From contig CALYLW010000726.1 of NCBI GenBank assembly GCA_944989445.1, forward strand, positions 241,958 to 305,957: a stretch of DNA of 64,000 nucleotides. The letters run 5' to 3'. Source of the stretch: Ampullaceana balthica. Its lineage: Eukaryota > Mollusca > Gastropoda > Lymnaeidae. The notes under the pieces were generated by a model that saw only the letters and a program-made list of their open reading frames with translations, was not told the origin of the DNA and did not search any database. Numbering within the stretch: the first letter of the stretch is position 1; every line of letters begins with the position of its first letter. The position numbers and the translations under genes are program-made. Below are positions 45,615 through 58,710 of this stretch, piece by piece.

Positions 45615-45934
45615 CACTATTTCGGAGGCTGTGTATCATACTGTGTAAGAGATCTGTGTTAGTGTCTGACTTGGACAACTAAACCAGCAGATTGCCGTAT
45701 TAGTCTCACAGACTGTTTTCTTTAATAGTAGTGAAAAACGAGGGTCGCATTTAGAACTAAGCTTATAGTCAAGAAACACCGCAAAGGAAGACAGTTTACT
45801 TGAATCGGGGTTATCTTTAAAGACGGCATGCTATTTTGGCACGTCTTAACCCGCCATTACTTCTTTGGCTCTTCTTGATTTTTGTATGAAATTTTTTTAC
45901 ACATTAAATCATTAAATTAAATTAAGCTATGGTA
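45615..45934. other. Nothing recognised
   Basis: Short spacer after the hAT element. Confidence 0.5.
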
Positions 45935-46050
45935 ACACTTTGTCCCTACTGTCACAACTGTCACACATTATCGCAACTGTCACACATCGTTACAGTTGTC
46001 ACATATCGTCACAACTATCACACGTTATCACAACTGTCACAAATCGTCAC
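45935..46050. repeat. ~14-bp repeats (CACAACTGTCACA)
   Basis: Irregular units of TCACAACTGTCACACATCG. Confidence 0.85.
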
Positions 46051-46104
46051 AGCATTTCCACCCCTCCCCCTAAGACACGTGACCTTTTTTAATTATATTG
46101 GGAC

Positions 46105-46235
46105 AATACAGCCATATATCCATTCAGCCATACAGCCATTCATCAAATCAGCCATACATCCATTCAGCCATACAGCCCTAAAGCCATACATCCATTCAGC
46201 CATACAGCCATACATCCATTCATCCATTCAGCCAT
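46105..46235. repeat. 8/15-bp repeats (CAGCCATACATCCATT)
   Basis: Alternating CAGCCATA and CATCCATT units. Confidence 0.88.
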
Positions 46236-48019
46236 TTAGATACAAAGTCAAGGGCCCACGATCATTAGACTCGCTCCTCTTAAAGGGTTTGTAACGTTTC
46301 TGTGGTAACTGAAGAGGATATTTAACTGATGGCAAGGGCCATCAGCGAGATTATCAGAAGCTAACGGGCGGAATTTTTAATCAAAGTTTTGAAGTCAGAC
46401 TTGTTTTTGTGTTGTTTTTTTTTACCCTAGGCTTTCCCAGCCTACTTATTGTTGCGCGGAGACCGGGGAGTAAATTCAGTAAATCCATGTTTGCAAGCTG
46501 AACGTGATGGCATCACTCTTGGGTTGGCGGGAATTAACACAATTCAATCTGCAAACACAGACCTCGCGACGGCTTCTATTGTGTGAACGAATGAATATTA
46601 AATGCGTTTTCAATGTTGGCCATTGGAGAGATTGCAATAGCATCGAACTTTTATTGCAGCGCCGTCTTCAGTCAAACTGCATTGAAAGTACGTTTTCAAA
46701 AGTAGAGTCTCCTAGTGAGGGCGAATTTTGTGTATAGGTTTTTTTTCTTCCATTTCTCAGGCGGGAAAACACCATATCTCAATACACAGTGTGACTATTT
46801 GTAGACAAAGGTTTGTTTAAAAAAAATGTTTTCCAGCAAAAATATAGAAGTAACTATACGTTTGCAAACTTTTTTGGCATAATTTAAAAAAAAAGTGTAA
46901 GAAAGTTTTTTCCCTTCGTCAAATCCACTAAGCTGACAATTAAGAGAAATCTGTTGAGATCAGTCCAAACAAAATACCCTGATATTAGATTGAGATAAGT
47001 CCAAACAAAATACCCTGATATTAGATTAAAAGATTTCTGCCAGGAAATGACAAGGCCTATTGCAGCTCTCATGATGCCAATGAAGCCAGCGTGTGTACCA
47101 CGGATATTTTGAAATTTTATAAACTAAGATCTCATGGACAAGTCACACCCCCCTCGATGCTAGAGAAAACCCCAGGCAACAAAATACACAAAAAAAAACA
47201 AAAAAAACAACAACAAAAAACAAAAACAAAAACAAAACCCATTGGATTAATTTCGAACATGCTAACCTTGAAGTAAAAGGTGACAAGGGATTTTTCTCCT
47301 CATAGCCCACGTCGCCCACAAGAGACGTAAAAACATAAGATGTACAAAGAAGGTTTCTCCGTTGTAAGTTGGTCGTGACAGTTGGAGGCACAGTTCTGCA
47401 GCCCATTAAATAAACGCCGAGCGGCTATTTCAGTTCTGTTGCGTCTGTTTTTGTGCACAAGACTAATTGGTGCGAGATGTAAAAACTACATTTCAAGCTA
47501 ATGCAGTGTTTTACCGTTGAAATCTGAGCTGTGTTATACTGGAGCCTAGTTGTTGTTCCATATTGTTTGCAAACTTGCACCGCTGCGCCTAAATCTCACG
47601 TTTCAGATTTTTTTTTAAATTGCTCGTTAATTTATAAGCTAATCACCTAAACAACAACGAGAATCATATCTCAACCTTAAGTCGCGCGGTAATCCTCTGT
47701 TACGCTGTTCAAACAAAGACGTTCCCCCAAACTGTAACAAATGTCAGCGTGTAACCAACAACCAACCACCACCCACTCCATGGCCAGCAGATAAGCAACC
47801 ACCTCACTTGGCCAGGACTTCTCGTTATCACGTCTCGGCTAAGGTATCTACAAGCACATACCACAAAAAAGGTCTCTTCTATCTTATAATAATTAATCTC
47901 TAACTCTAAATAGGAGCTAATAATTCCTCCTACGCTCACCCCTCCCCCCGCACTTTAATAATAGCTTACAATTCCTAAATGAAGCCGTGTGAAAATTTCT
48001 TAAACAGGGATAGTGTGAT
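46236..48019. other. No gene; presumed intron
   Basis: Holds the two-copy repeat at 46962 and a CAA/A-rich tract at 47190-47238. Frames present show no domain. Confidence 0.5.
46962..47028. repeat. Two-copy ~35-bp repeat
   Basis: GTCCAAACAAAATACCCTGA plus TATTAGATT occurs twice in tandem. Confidence 0.88.
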
Positions 48020-49512
48020 ACAACGACCTGGTGACAACCTGATGGGGTGATACAATGATCTCGTGACAATCTGATTGGGTGATACAATGATCTGCTGACA
48101 ACATGATTGGGTGATACAATGATCTCGTGACAATCTGATTGGGTGATACAATGATCTCGTGACAACATGATTGGGTGATACAATGATCTCGTGACAATCT
48201 GATTGGGTGATACAATGATCTGCTGACAATCTGATTGGCGTGATACAATGATCTCGTGACAATCTGATTTGGGTGATACAATGATCTGTGACATCTGATT
48301 GGGTGATACAATGATCTGGTGACAACTGATTGGGTGATACAATGATCTCGTGACAATCTGATTGGGTGATACAATGATCTGGTGACAATCTGATTGGGTG
48401 ATACAATGATCTCTGTGACAATCTGATTGGGTGATACAATGATCTCGTGACAATCTGATTGGGTGATACAATGATCTGGTGACAACATGATTGGGTGATA
48501 CAATGATCTCGTGACAATCTGATTGGGTGATACAATGATCTGGTGACAACATGATTGGGTGATACAATGATCTCGTGACAATCTGATTGGGTGATACAAT
48601 GATCTGGTGACAACCTGATTGGGCGATACAATGATCTGGTGACAACCTGATTGGGTGATACAATGATCTGGTGACAACCTGATTGGGTGATACAATGATC
48701 TGGTGACAACCTGATTGGGTGATACAATGATCTGGTGTGACAATCTGATTGGGTGATACAATGATCTGATGACAATCTGATTGGGTGATACAATGATCTG
48801 ATGACAACCTGATTGGGCGATACAATGATCTCTTGTGACAATCTGATTGGGTGATACAATGATATCGTGTGACAATCTGATTGGGTGATACAATGATCTC
48901 GTGACAATCTGATTGGGTGATACAATGATCTGTGACAACCTGATTGGGGTGATACAATGATCTCGTGACAATCTGATTGGGTGATACAATGATCTCGTGA
49001 CAATCTGATTGGGTGATACAATGATCTGGTGACAACCTGATTGGGCGATACAATGATCTCCTGTGACAATCTGATTCGGTGATACAATGATCTGGAGACA
49101 ATCTGATTGGGTGATACAATGATCTGGAGACAATCTGATTGGGTGATACAATGATCTGGTGACAATCTGATTCGGTGATACATTGATCTGGTGACAATAT
49201 GTTTGGGTGATACAATGATCTGGTGTGACAATCTGATTGGGTGATACAATGATCTGGTGACAACATGAGTGGGTGATACAATGATCTGGTGACAACATGA
49301 TTGGGTGACACACTGATCTGGTGACAACATGATTGGGTTATACAATGATCTGGTGACAACATGATGCTTGATATTATGAGCTTGTGACAACTTGATGGGG
49401 TGATATAATGATCTGGTGAAAACATGATTGGGTGATATAATGATCTGGTGACATCATGATTGGGTGATGCAACGATCTGGTAACAACATGATTGGGTGAT
49501 GCAACGATCTGT
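48020..49512. repeat. 32-bp satellite, about 46 units
   Basis: Unit GTGACAATCTGATTGGGTGA plus TACAATGATCTC. The minus strand lacks stops in all three frames across the unit, so open frames of up to 502 codons arise. The protein cycles through the frames (32 is not a multiple of 3), which marks it as read-through. Confidence 0.95.
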
Positions 49513-50399
49513 GGAGATATATTTTTTTGTGATTTGGGCTTTGCAATGATTTTACCTACATTTGAGGCTGCCATGCTCGTATTTTCTGTCTGTTTCAAGA
49601 GTAATTTTGTTTCACTTAACAAGTACATGTACACGTATTCCGAAAAAGTATAACCTTCCTAGCACTCAACGCTAGGATCGTAATACTTTAGTATGCCTTC
49701 ACTTTTACACCGTACAACTAATACGTCAACAATTTGAAATATTGTTTAAAAAAAAATTACCCACGAAACACTCTTCGAAACACTCTTCGAAACACTCTTC
49801 GTTACCTTAAATTCATCAATTTTAGAACCTTTTATTTACGGACATCATTTTAATTTGGAACTTGGTTCTCATTGCCAATAGACGTAGTTAATGCACGACC
49901 TCTTTACGAAACTTATGTAAGATTGTTATATACGATTTTAATATGGTATGTAAGTTAGAGTTGAAAGAGATGTCCAGAGATTGATTTCAGTTTAAATTAG
50001 AGCTTATGTATAGAATTTGTAAAAGAATAATTAGATCCAATAGACAAACAGATACACCCCCCCCCCAACCCGTTCCTCTCTAATCCAACCAACAACAAGA
50101 AGACCTGGCTATGATGCACTGTTAAAACTAAATCTGGCGCCTGGCTTACTAACCCGGTCGCGATTGATGCCCTATGATTGAGGATCCTGATACACGCGTT
50201 CAATTTTTGGCCTTCAGATCTCACCATAGTCTCCCTGCAATCTTGTCTCGGGAATGCAGACGGTAGATGTGATCTCGCGATAAGCTGTTGCGGTGGTGAC
50301 AAAACGGGTTTGCACATCTTGTCTCTTTATCGCCAGGGGCTGAAGAATAGATTATCACGAAGTTAGACGACTGCTCTTGGCTGTAAGCGCATGCACACG
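49513..50399. other. Nothing recognised
   Basis: Only the TTCGAA mini-repeat at 49766. Confidence 0.5.
49766..49801. repeat. 15-bp repeat, 2-3 units
   Basis: ACACTCTTCGAAACACTCTT repeated, each with a TTCGAA palindrome. Confidence 0.85.
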
Positions 50400-50495
50400 A
50401 GACAGTGTGTGTGTGTGTGGAGGGGATGGGGGAGGGGGGATGGGGGAGGGGGGAGGGGGTGGGGGGAGGGGGTGGGGGGAGGGGGTGGGGGGAGA
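50400..50495 (+). repeat. G-run tract, strong quadruplex potential
   Basis: (GT)n followed by dozens of GGGGGA/GGGGGT runs on the plus strand. Many sets of four G-runs with 1-3-nt loops can form G-quadruplexes. Confidence 0.9.
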
Positions 50496-50578
50496 CAGCC
50501 GCAGCTTTGACACAACACCTCTGCCGTGAAGGGGCCCCGGTGAGTCCCTAATAAGGTTGAGTAAATGAATGACTTTGA

Positions 50579-50757
50579 CAGTGAAGGCGAACCTATGGCA
50601 CGCGTGCCACAGTCGGCACACAGAGCCTCATCACCCGGCACGCGACTAACATATTACTTCATTAATCAAACCAGCTAAGCCAAACCCCAATTTTTCGGGT
50701 TTCATTGGAGTGTTGGCACTTTGCTATAAATAAGTTTGGTTTGGTTGAATTGTGGTA
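50579..50757. mobile_element. Truncated hAT MITE, same family as 54220
   Basis: Left end CAGTGAAGGCGAACC followed by AGAGCCTCATCA and GTTGGCACTTTGCTATAAAT, the reverse complement of the element at 54220. It carries only one unit of the 22-bp core and lacks the far inverted end. Confidence 0.75.
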
Positions 50758-50960
50758 CCTAATTAGAGACGTCTTCATGGTGGCTTATTGGTCAGGAAGT
50801 TTCTCTAACCGGAGTTTAAACATGATGTTAAAGGGTCATGTGACATTTTGACTTTTTGTGACGTTGTATGTTGTATTGAGACAGGAATGACCAGAGAGAT
50901 GATTCAAAATAAGGCGGTCAGTGAGTGAATATATGAGGAGATGGAGAGAGAAAGAGATAG

Positions 50961-51870
<910 letters not shown>

Positions 51871-52599
51871 GAGAAGATAAAACGTGAATTTCGATGACTT
51901 CCTCTACTACAGATCTGTTGATAAGTGCACGGTGCAGCTATATAAAAGTACGAATGTCCCCGTGAGGTGTTCCCTAAACTAAACAAACACCGGAGCTCGC
52001 CTGAATTCGGTCGCTTTCTTTAATTACCTTCAGTGGATACGGCCTGAATGAAGGTCAACGGGTCGCCCGGTGTGTCAGGTGTTGCGATATGACCTTGGCG
52101 CTTCGTATGTCAACTGACCTTGGACGGCCACATCTATTACCCCACCCCCCCCAATTTCTATAGCAATGTACGATGACTAGATGAAACTGTTTCCTTCTTG
52201 TTATATCAAGACCCTCTCTCTCCATCGGAACACGTAGGCTCACGGTTCAAGCATTACGGTCCTTACATCGGACAGTGACTGGTATAATGCATTGATTCAT
52301 TGGATTGAATTACTTGCTGTAAAGCACAACTACGCATCTGTAAATAAACAAAACCACATGATTTTCTTCTACTCCCTAATCATGCTTACGGCTGGCTGGC
52401 TTTGTAAAGCATTTACTCTCCTATTATACACTCAGATTGTACACACAATTCATTCACCAGACTCAAACACTCTGTCGCTGCGAGGGAAGGTGTCGGTAGA
52501 GGAGATGAGATGTATTTAAAATTATGGAAAAAAAATCACTTCTATTCTATTCTATATTATAGGTGATATTTGGATTGTGTCAGGTGAATACTAGTCATG
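51871..52599. other. Nothing recognised
   Basis: Non-repetitive spacer between the GA tract and the 36-bp satellite. C-run near 52140-52150. Confidence 0.5.
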
Positions 52600-54211
52600 G
52601 AGCGCCATCAGGCCATGGGCCAAGATTCTCAAGTCTAATGTCCTGACGTGGTGGGCCAAGATTCTCTAGTCTAATGTCCTCTGGTCGTGGGCCAAGATTC
52701 TCTAGTCTAATGTCCTCTGGTCGTGGGCCAAGATTCTCTAGTCTAATGTCCTCTGGTCGTGGGCCAAGATTCTCTAGTCTAATGTCCTCTGGTCGTGGGC
52801 CAAGATTCTCTAGTCTAATGTCCTCTGGTCGTGGGCCAAGATTCTCTAGTCTAATGTCCTCTGGTCGTGGGCCAAGATTCTCAAGTCTAATGTCCTGACG
52901 TGGTGGGCCAAGATTCTCTAGTCTAATGTCCTGACGTAGTGGGCCAAGATTCTCTAGTCTAATGCCCTCTGGTCGTGGGCCAAGATTCTCTAGTCTAATG
53001 TCCTGACGTAGTGGGCCAAGATTCTCTAGTCTAATGTCCTGACGTAGTGGGCCAAGATTCTCTAGTCTAATTCCCGCTGGTCGTGGGCCAAGATTCTATA
53101 GTCTAATGTCCTGACGTAGTGGGCCAAGATTCTCTAGTCTAATGTCCTGACGTAGTGGGCCAAGATTCTCTAGTCTAATGTCCTGACGTAGTGGGCCAAG
53201 ATTCTCTAGTCTAATGCCCTCTGGTCGTGGGCCAAGATTCTCTAGTCTAATGTCCTGACGTAGTGGGCCAAGATTCTCTAGTCTAATGCCCTCTGGTCGT
53301 GGGCCAAGATTCTCTAGTCTAATGCCCTGACGTGGTGGGCCAAGTTTTTCTAGTCTAATGCCCTCAGCTCGTGGGCCAAGATTCTCTAGTCTAATGTCCT
53401 GACGTGGTGGGCCAAGATTCTCTAGTCTAATGTCCTCTGGTCGTGGGCCAAGATTCTCACGTCTAATGTCCTCTGGTCGTGGGCCAAGATTCTCTAGTCT
53501 AATGTCCTCTGGTCGTGGGCCAAGATTCTCTAGTCTAATGTCCTCTGGTCGTGGGCCAAGATTCTCTAGTCTAATGTCCTCTGGTCGTGGGCCAAGATTC
53601 TCTAGTCTAATGTCCTCTGGTCGTGGGCCAAGATTCTCAAGTCTAATGTCCTGACGTGGTGGGCCAAGATTCTCTAGTCTAATGTCCTGACGTAGTGGGC
53701 CAAGATTCTCTAGTCTAATGCCCTCTGGTCGTGGGCCAAGATTCTCTAGTCTAATGTCCTGACGTAGTGGGCCAAGATTCTCTAGTCTAATGTCCTGACG
53801 TAGTGGGCCAAGATTCTCTAGTCTAATGCCCTCTGGTCGTGGGCCAAGATTCTATAGTCTAATGTCCTGACGTAGTGGGCCAAGATTCTCTAGTCTAATG
53901 CCCTCTGGTCGTGGGCCAAGATTCTCTAAACTAATGCCCTGACGTGGTGGGCCAAGTTTTTCTAGTCTAATGCCCTCAGGTCGTGGGCCAAGATTCTCTA
54001 GTCTAATGTCCTGACGTGGTGGGCCAAGATTCTCTAGTCTAATGTCCTGACGTAGTGGGCCAAGATTCTCTAGTCTAATGCCCTCTGGTCGTGGGCCAAG
54101 ATTCTCTAGTCTAATGCCCTGACGTGTTGGGCCAAAATTTTCTAGTCTAATGCCCTCAGGTCGGGGGCCAAGATTCTCTAGTCTAATGCCCTGACGTGGT
54201 GGGCCAAGATT
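52600..54211. repeat. 36-bp satellite, about 45 units, two unit types
   Basis: Unit GTGGGCCAAGATTCTCTAGT, CTAATGTCCT, then CTGGTC or GACGTA/GACGTG. 52674-52898 and 53430-53654 are almost identical, 756 bp (21 units) apart, and a CTATAGTCT variant at 53095 and 53851 has the same offset. Another variant pair (CAAGTTTTTC, 53341 and 53953) is 612 bp (17 units) apart, so one copy lost four units. Confidence 0.95.
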
Positions 54212-54219
54212 CTCTAGTC

Positions 54220-54595
54220 CAATGGTGGCGAACTTTTTTGGGGCCGCGTGCCCAAAATTCAACCAAAACCCACTTATTTATAGCAAAGTGCCAACACCCC
54301 AAAAATGAAACCCGAAAAATGGGGATTTGGGTGTTTGGCTTAGCTGGTTTCATTTTAAGGAAGTAATATTTTATTCGCGTGCTGGCTGATGAGGCTCTGC
54401 GTGCTGGCTGATGAGGCTCTGCGTGCTGGCTGATGAGGCTCTGCGTGCTGGCTGATGAGGCTCTGCGTGCTGGCTGATGAGGCTCTGCGTGCTGGCTGAT
54501 GAGGCTCTGCGTGCTGGCTGATGAGGCTCTGCGTGCTGGCTGATGAGGCTCTGCGGGCCGACTGTGGCACACGTTCCACAGGTTCGCCATCACTG
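54220..54595. mobile_element. 376-bp hAT MITE inside the 36-bp satellite
   Basis: Ends CAATGGTGGCGAACTTTTTT and AGGTTCGCCATCACTG are inverted; flanks CTCTAGTC and CTCTTGTC (54212-54219, 54596-54603) match at 7 of 8. The flanks are satellite sequence. The core holds about eight copies of a 22-bp unit (GCTGGCTGATGAGGCTCT plus GCGT). Confidence 0.82.
54374..54555. repeat. 22-bp tandem core of a hAT MITE
   Basis: GCGTGCTGGCTGATGAGGCT plus CT, about 8 nearly identical copies. The related MITE at 50579 has one, so it expanded after insertion or in a derived lineage. Confidence 0.92.
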
Positions 54596-54611
54596 CTCTT
54601 GTCTAATGCTC

Positions 54612-55011
54612 CGAGCCAGCACAAATTTTGGAAACATTATATGGCTTAATGGCTTTGCATTTAGATAATTCGATTATTTGAGACGTTAACCTCTTCCCTA
54701 TTTTTAAGTTCGTTTAAATTTATTTTCTGAACTCAATTTTTAAAACTTTCAATTTTCAACCCAAGGAATTTAGCTCTTATCTCTGAAACATTTTTACAAC
54801 ACGTTTTTACTACACAAATTCCAGACGCTTAGATAAAATCATTTAACGAAAATAGATATGAGCCACTGAAGTTGACCTGCCCGCCTACACATTAACAAAC
54901 TAAAGAAAAGATACGAAAGAATTCATATTGTGGGGCACATGGATAATGACATTTCTCACTCTGGCTTGATCCCAATTTTATTGATGTGATCAAATTGAAC
55001 CAGTGGTCGTC
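54612..55011. other. Nothing recognised
   Basis: Non-repetitive AT-rich spacer. Confidence 0.5.
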
Positions 55012-55186
55012 ACCTGCACTGAACGCGTGGGATGTCACTTTCACTGAACACGTGGGACGTTACCTGAACACATGGGACGTTACCTTCACTGAACACGTGG
55101 GACGTCACCTTCACTGAACACGTGGGACGTCACCTTCACTGAACACGTGGGACGTTACCTGAACACGTGGGACGTTACCTTCACCA
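55012..55186. repeat. ~25-bp array with CACGTG and GACGTC
   Basis: Seven units of GAACACGTGGGACGTCACCT plus TCACT (short variant without the tail). Five carry the E-box CACGTG. Confidence 0.88.
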
Positions 55187-55319
55187 GCTATGTAAGGCCT
55201 ATTTGCCTGCTATCTGCTATGGGATCAAGTCATCAGAGGGGGGAATAAATATTCCAAAACTCAAATTCACCCAAGTAATAGTCTTACGTAGACATTATGT
55301 AAAGACAACTGAATGAGTT

Positions 55320-55597
55320 AAACTGGCTGGCGTACAACTCACGGAGGTAAAACTCAGATGTAAAAATCACTGAGGTAAAACTCACTGCGCTAAAAATCAC
55401 TGCCGTAAAACTCACTGAGGTAAAAATCACTGAGGTAAAAATCACTGCGGTAAAACTCACTGCGGTAAAACTCACTGAGGTAAAACTCACTGAGGTAAAA
55501 CTCACTGAGGTAAAACTCACGGAGGTAAAACTCACTGAGGTAAAACTCACTGAGGTAAAACTCACTGAGGTAAAACTCACTGAGGTAAAAACTCACT
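55320..55597. repeat. 15-bp satellite (GAGGTAAAACTCACT), about 18 units
   Basis: Nearly uniform. The minus strand reads SFTSV or SEFYL pentapeptides, which is read-through. Confidence 0.93.
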
Positions 55598-55953
55598 CAA
55601 GTTCAGTCCGATGTCAGAAAAGCTCAAAAGCACGCATAGAATTAGGCTGCTCTATAATTCACGTGATCGTAATTGCGGCCTCTGCTTTCTCTCCATATCC
55701 AAATCATCGGCCAAAAATTTTCTTGCTATGCGACTATCTGAGACGGCCACTTAGCGCGTCAGGTTGAAATTAATGCCTTGATATCACAGGGTCTGTATGG
55801 CCTGGCATGTCGTTCTGAGGTACTCGCCTTGTCTCTTCGACCTCATATCCAAGCTTATTTCTGGCTGCACACTTACAGTTATGTCTCACAGCCAAAATTA
55901 ACAGTTAGCTTTTTTTTAAAAAAAGGAATCTTTTAATGTTCCGTATCCCTCGA

Positions 55954-56200
55954 CAGTGGCGTCACTAGGGGAGGGCGTTACACCAAAATCTAAAATTTTT
56001 CTGTGTACGATTTTTTGTTTAAAAAAAACAATTAAAAAAAACAACAACAAACAACAAACAAACAAACATGTTTTTCACCTAGAAAGAAATTTCGAAATAC
56101 AATGAAATATGTTAAACGTGAAATCCTTTTAATAAAAATATATCAGTTAACATGCAATAATAATAAAGTCACTACAAAATATCATAAAACAAATTAAGAA
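55954..56200. mobile_element. Partial copy of the MITE found at 25544
   Basis: CAGTGGCGTCACTAGGG, ACACCAAAATCTAAAAT, TTTCACCTAG and ATATCAGTTAA blocks appear in the same order as in the reverse complement of 25544-26412. The other end is missing. Confidence 0.75.
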
Positions 56201-56598
56201 AAGAAACAGCCACACAAGAGAGAGAGAGAGAGAGCTTTAAAAAGACAGGACATGAAAGAGACGGTGTCTTTTGTTTTAAATGATATAAAGCCAACTGGGC
56301 TTAGACATACCGACACGATGAACGAACCCCACCTCATTACTCTCTCCACCACAGTGGGGGCGGGGGGGGGTAAGATTTTTTTTTATTTAAAAAATCAATC
56401 AAAAGATGGGTCTTCTTGTTTTTTTTAAAGAGGAAAATTAAGAATTAAATGTCTCTGAGTTAATATTTTTTTTGTTTTATTTATATTTATTAAAGGCGTG
56501 CAAGCATAGATATGTATGTTTATATACAGGTAGTCATCGGGTTAAGACTTAAGCTTAAGTCCCGACTAACGCTGTTTCGCGGTGAGGAACGCGCCCCC

Positions 56599-56600
<2 letters not shown>

Positions 56601-56668
<68 letters not shown>

Positions 56669-56672
56669 TATA
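56601..56672. repeat. (TA)n microsatellite
   Basis: About 35 TA units, one TACATATA interruption. Confidence 0.96.
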
Positions 56673-56739
56673 TTACGCATTATTCCGCTTTTTAATAAAA
56701 AAAATTTCATGGGTTTCCTCTACTTGAAATACTTTTTAT

Positions 56740-57536
56740 TAGGTCTGCGGAAATTAACGATTAATTTCTCGATTAATCGTTAAAATTTTTTAACGATTAA
56801 ATTTTTTTAAGGATTAATCGAATCACCACTTATAAATGTACTGGAATTCAAAAAGTAAAATATTTCGGACGATAAATATAAACTAATATCTGGACGATTA
56901 CAGGAACATTTTGGTTTTAAACTATTGACTGACGTGAATGTTCAAAATGTTGATAAAGGTTATTGTGTCCATTGAGATAAATCATTTGCCTACCATGCAA
57001 TGTTCCCATCTAAGTCTAAGCTTCGCTGGTTCGTGTGCAAAGTTAAAAACAACTCGTGTGCAAATTTGCACAACGTCCATTTTTGGTGCAATGTTTTACA
57101 AAATTTGCTGCGCGGTGATTCTTAACTTCTGCGTGGCGTCGGTCAAATATCTGCGCAACCGCGCTGGTTAACGGGAAAATTGCTACATTTGTTCTAACAC
57201 TTCGCTTACATATCACCTGCAAACCAAACATCCACTACAGTATCAGAAACTTCAGCTGAGACAATCTAAAGCTATGTGGTTATATTGTCAATAAGACTCG
57301 CTCATCACTTAAACCAAATAATGACAATGCACTTGTCTGTTTGCATTGTTCGTTAAAAGATGTCATATAAAGAAGACATTCCAGTGTTATTTCGATTTTC
57401 GAAAGGTACATTTAATAAATGTTACTTATAACACCGTACAATTTTTGATTTTTTGATTTAATCGAAATTAACGATTAATTAATCGTTAATTTTTCAAAAG
57501 ATAACGATTAAATTTAAATTAATCGTTAACAGCCTA
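56740..57536. mobile_element. 797-bp hAT element with 8-bp TSD
   Basis: Left end TAGGTCTGCGG..TTAACGATTAAT, right end ATTAATCGTTAACAGCCTA. It is flanked by the perfect duplication CTTTTTAT (56732-56739 and 57537-57544). AT-rich subterminal ATTAATCG/CGATTAAT repeats fit hAT transposase-binding sites. A second hAT MITE is nested inside (56998-57182). Confidence 0.85.
56998..57182. mobile_element. Nested hAT MITE (CAATGTTCC family)
   Basis: Ends CAATGTTCCCATCTAAG and ..ACGGGAAAATTG match the 184-bp MITE at 1282 in length and core. The flanks CTACCATG and CTACATTT agree at 5 of 8 positions, so the duplication is eroded. Confidence 0.7.
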
Positions 57537-57658
57537 CTTTTTATGTCAATAACTGCTTTTATGTTTCTGGCGCGTGGCGGAAAGAATACGCATTGTTGTG
57601 GTTGCAGGGCGAGGAAGACGCTCAGTTTCAGTACATTCGCCACTTGGTTGTTTACACC

Positions 57659-57822
<164 letters not shown>

Positions 57823-58710
57823 TGGCCTTCAACAATATCTATAAGAGCATGAAGGGAATGGCGGATCGTGTTGAAAGGACACTAAGTGTGTAATTTATTA
57901 TTCTTTTAAAATATTTTTTTTTCCTAGAAGTAAAAGGCACAGGAAAATAAAGTTATCACTGGCCCAATTTAACCCGCAGACCGCTCGTTGAACAATAGCG
58001 GTGCGTGAATTAACAATCGTCAATGGCGGGCGGAAAAAAACAACTAACAAAAACAACAAAATTACCCCTCAAGTTGACTTAGGACAACAATTTACCACAT
58101 CAGATCTTGCCATTGACTTGATATACAAGCGACTGTCCCTTGTGGCGTTGACGCACAGGTCACGCAAACTTCCCTCCCCTGGCGGCGTTGTTTATCCTTA
58201 CAACGGCACTAACACCAGCTACACCCGGCGTCGAGGGTTTAACATACTTCCGTTACTCCGATACTCGGGTGTGCAGGGAACATGCCTATTGTAGTTCTCT
58301 AACTTGGCCCGGCTTATCAACCGGAACATCTAGCGCAGTGATACAAGGGCAGACGACCTGGCGGTTAGTACTATTGATGGGTGTGTGTGTGGGGTGGGGG
58401 TGGGTGTAACATTGAGATCGACGCTCTTTGACGGATGTCAAAACAATGTCGGGTCGGAGGAGGTGTAGATTAATTAATTATAATTTTTGTTTTCGAAATC
58501 AGGCCACTTTTTGTTTAAACGTTACATTCATTGGTGTCTGTCTACCCGTCTCTTACTTTTCAAGGTCGCATTAGCTAGATTATAGCTAGGAAGTTTCTGG
58601 GAAAACGGCAAACTAATAAGTCTCTTGTTGGAAGAGATCCTCCAATAAAACCAAGACGACCGTTTTCCATAGCTGTCAAAATTCTAGAATGTCCACAGTG
58701 ATCTGCACCC
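57823..58710. other. Nothing recognised
   Basis: Frames at 58001-58409 show no known domain. A GTGGGGTGGGGGTGGGTG tract lies near 58388-58406. Confidence 0.5.

Noticed and set aside
47917..49425. 502-codon open frame on the minus strand
   Set aside because: It is read-through of a 32-bp satellite; the other two minus frames are open as well and the protein cycles through frames.
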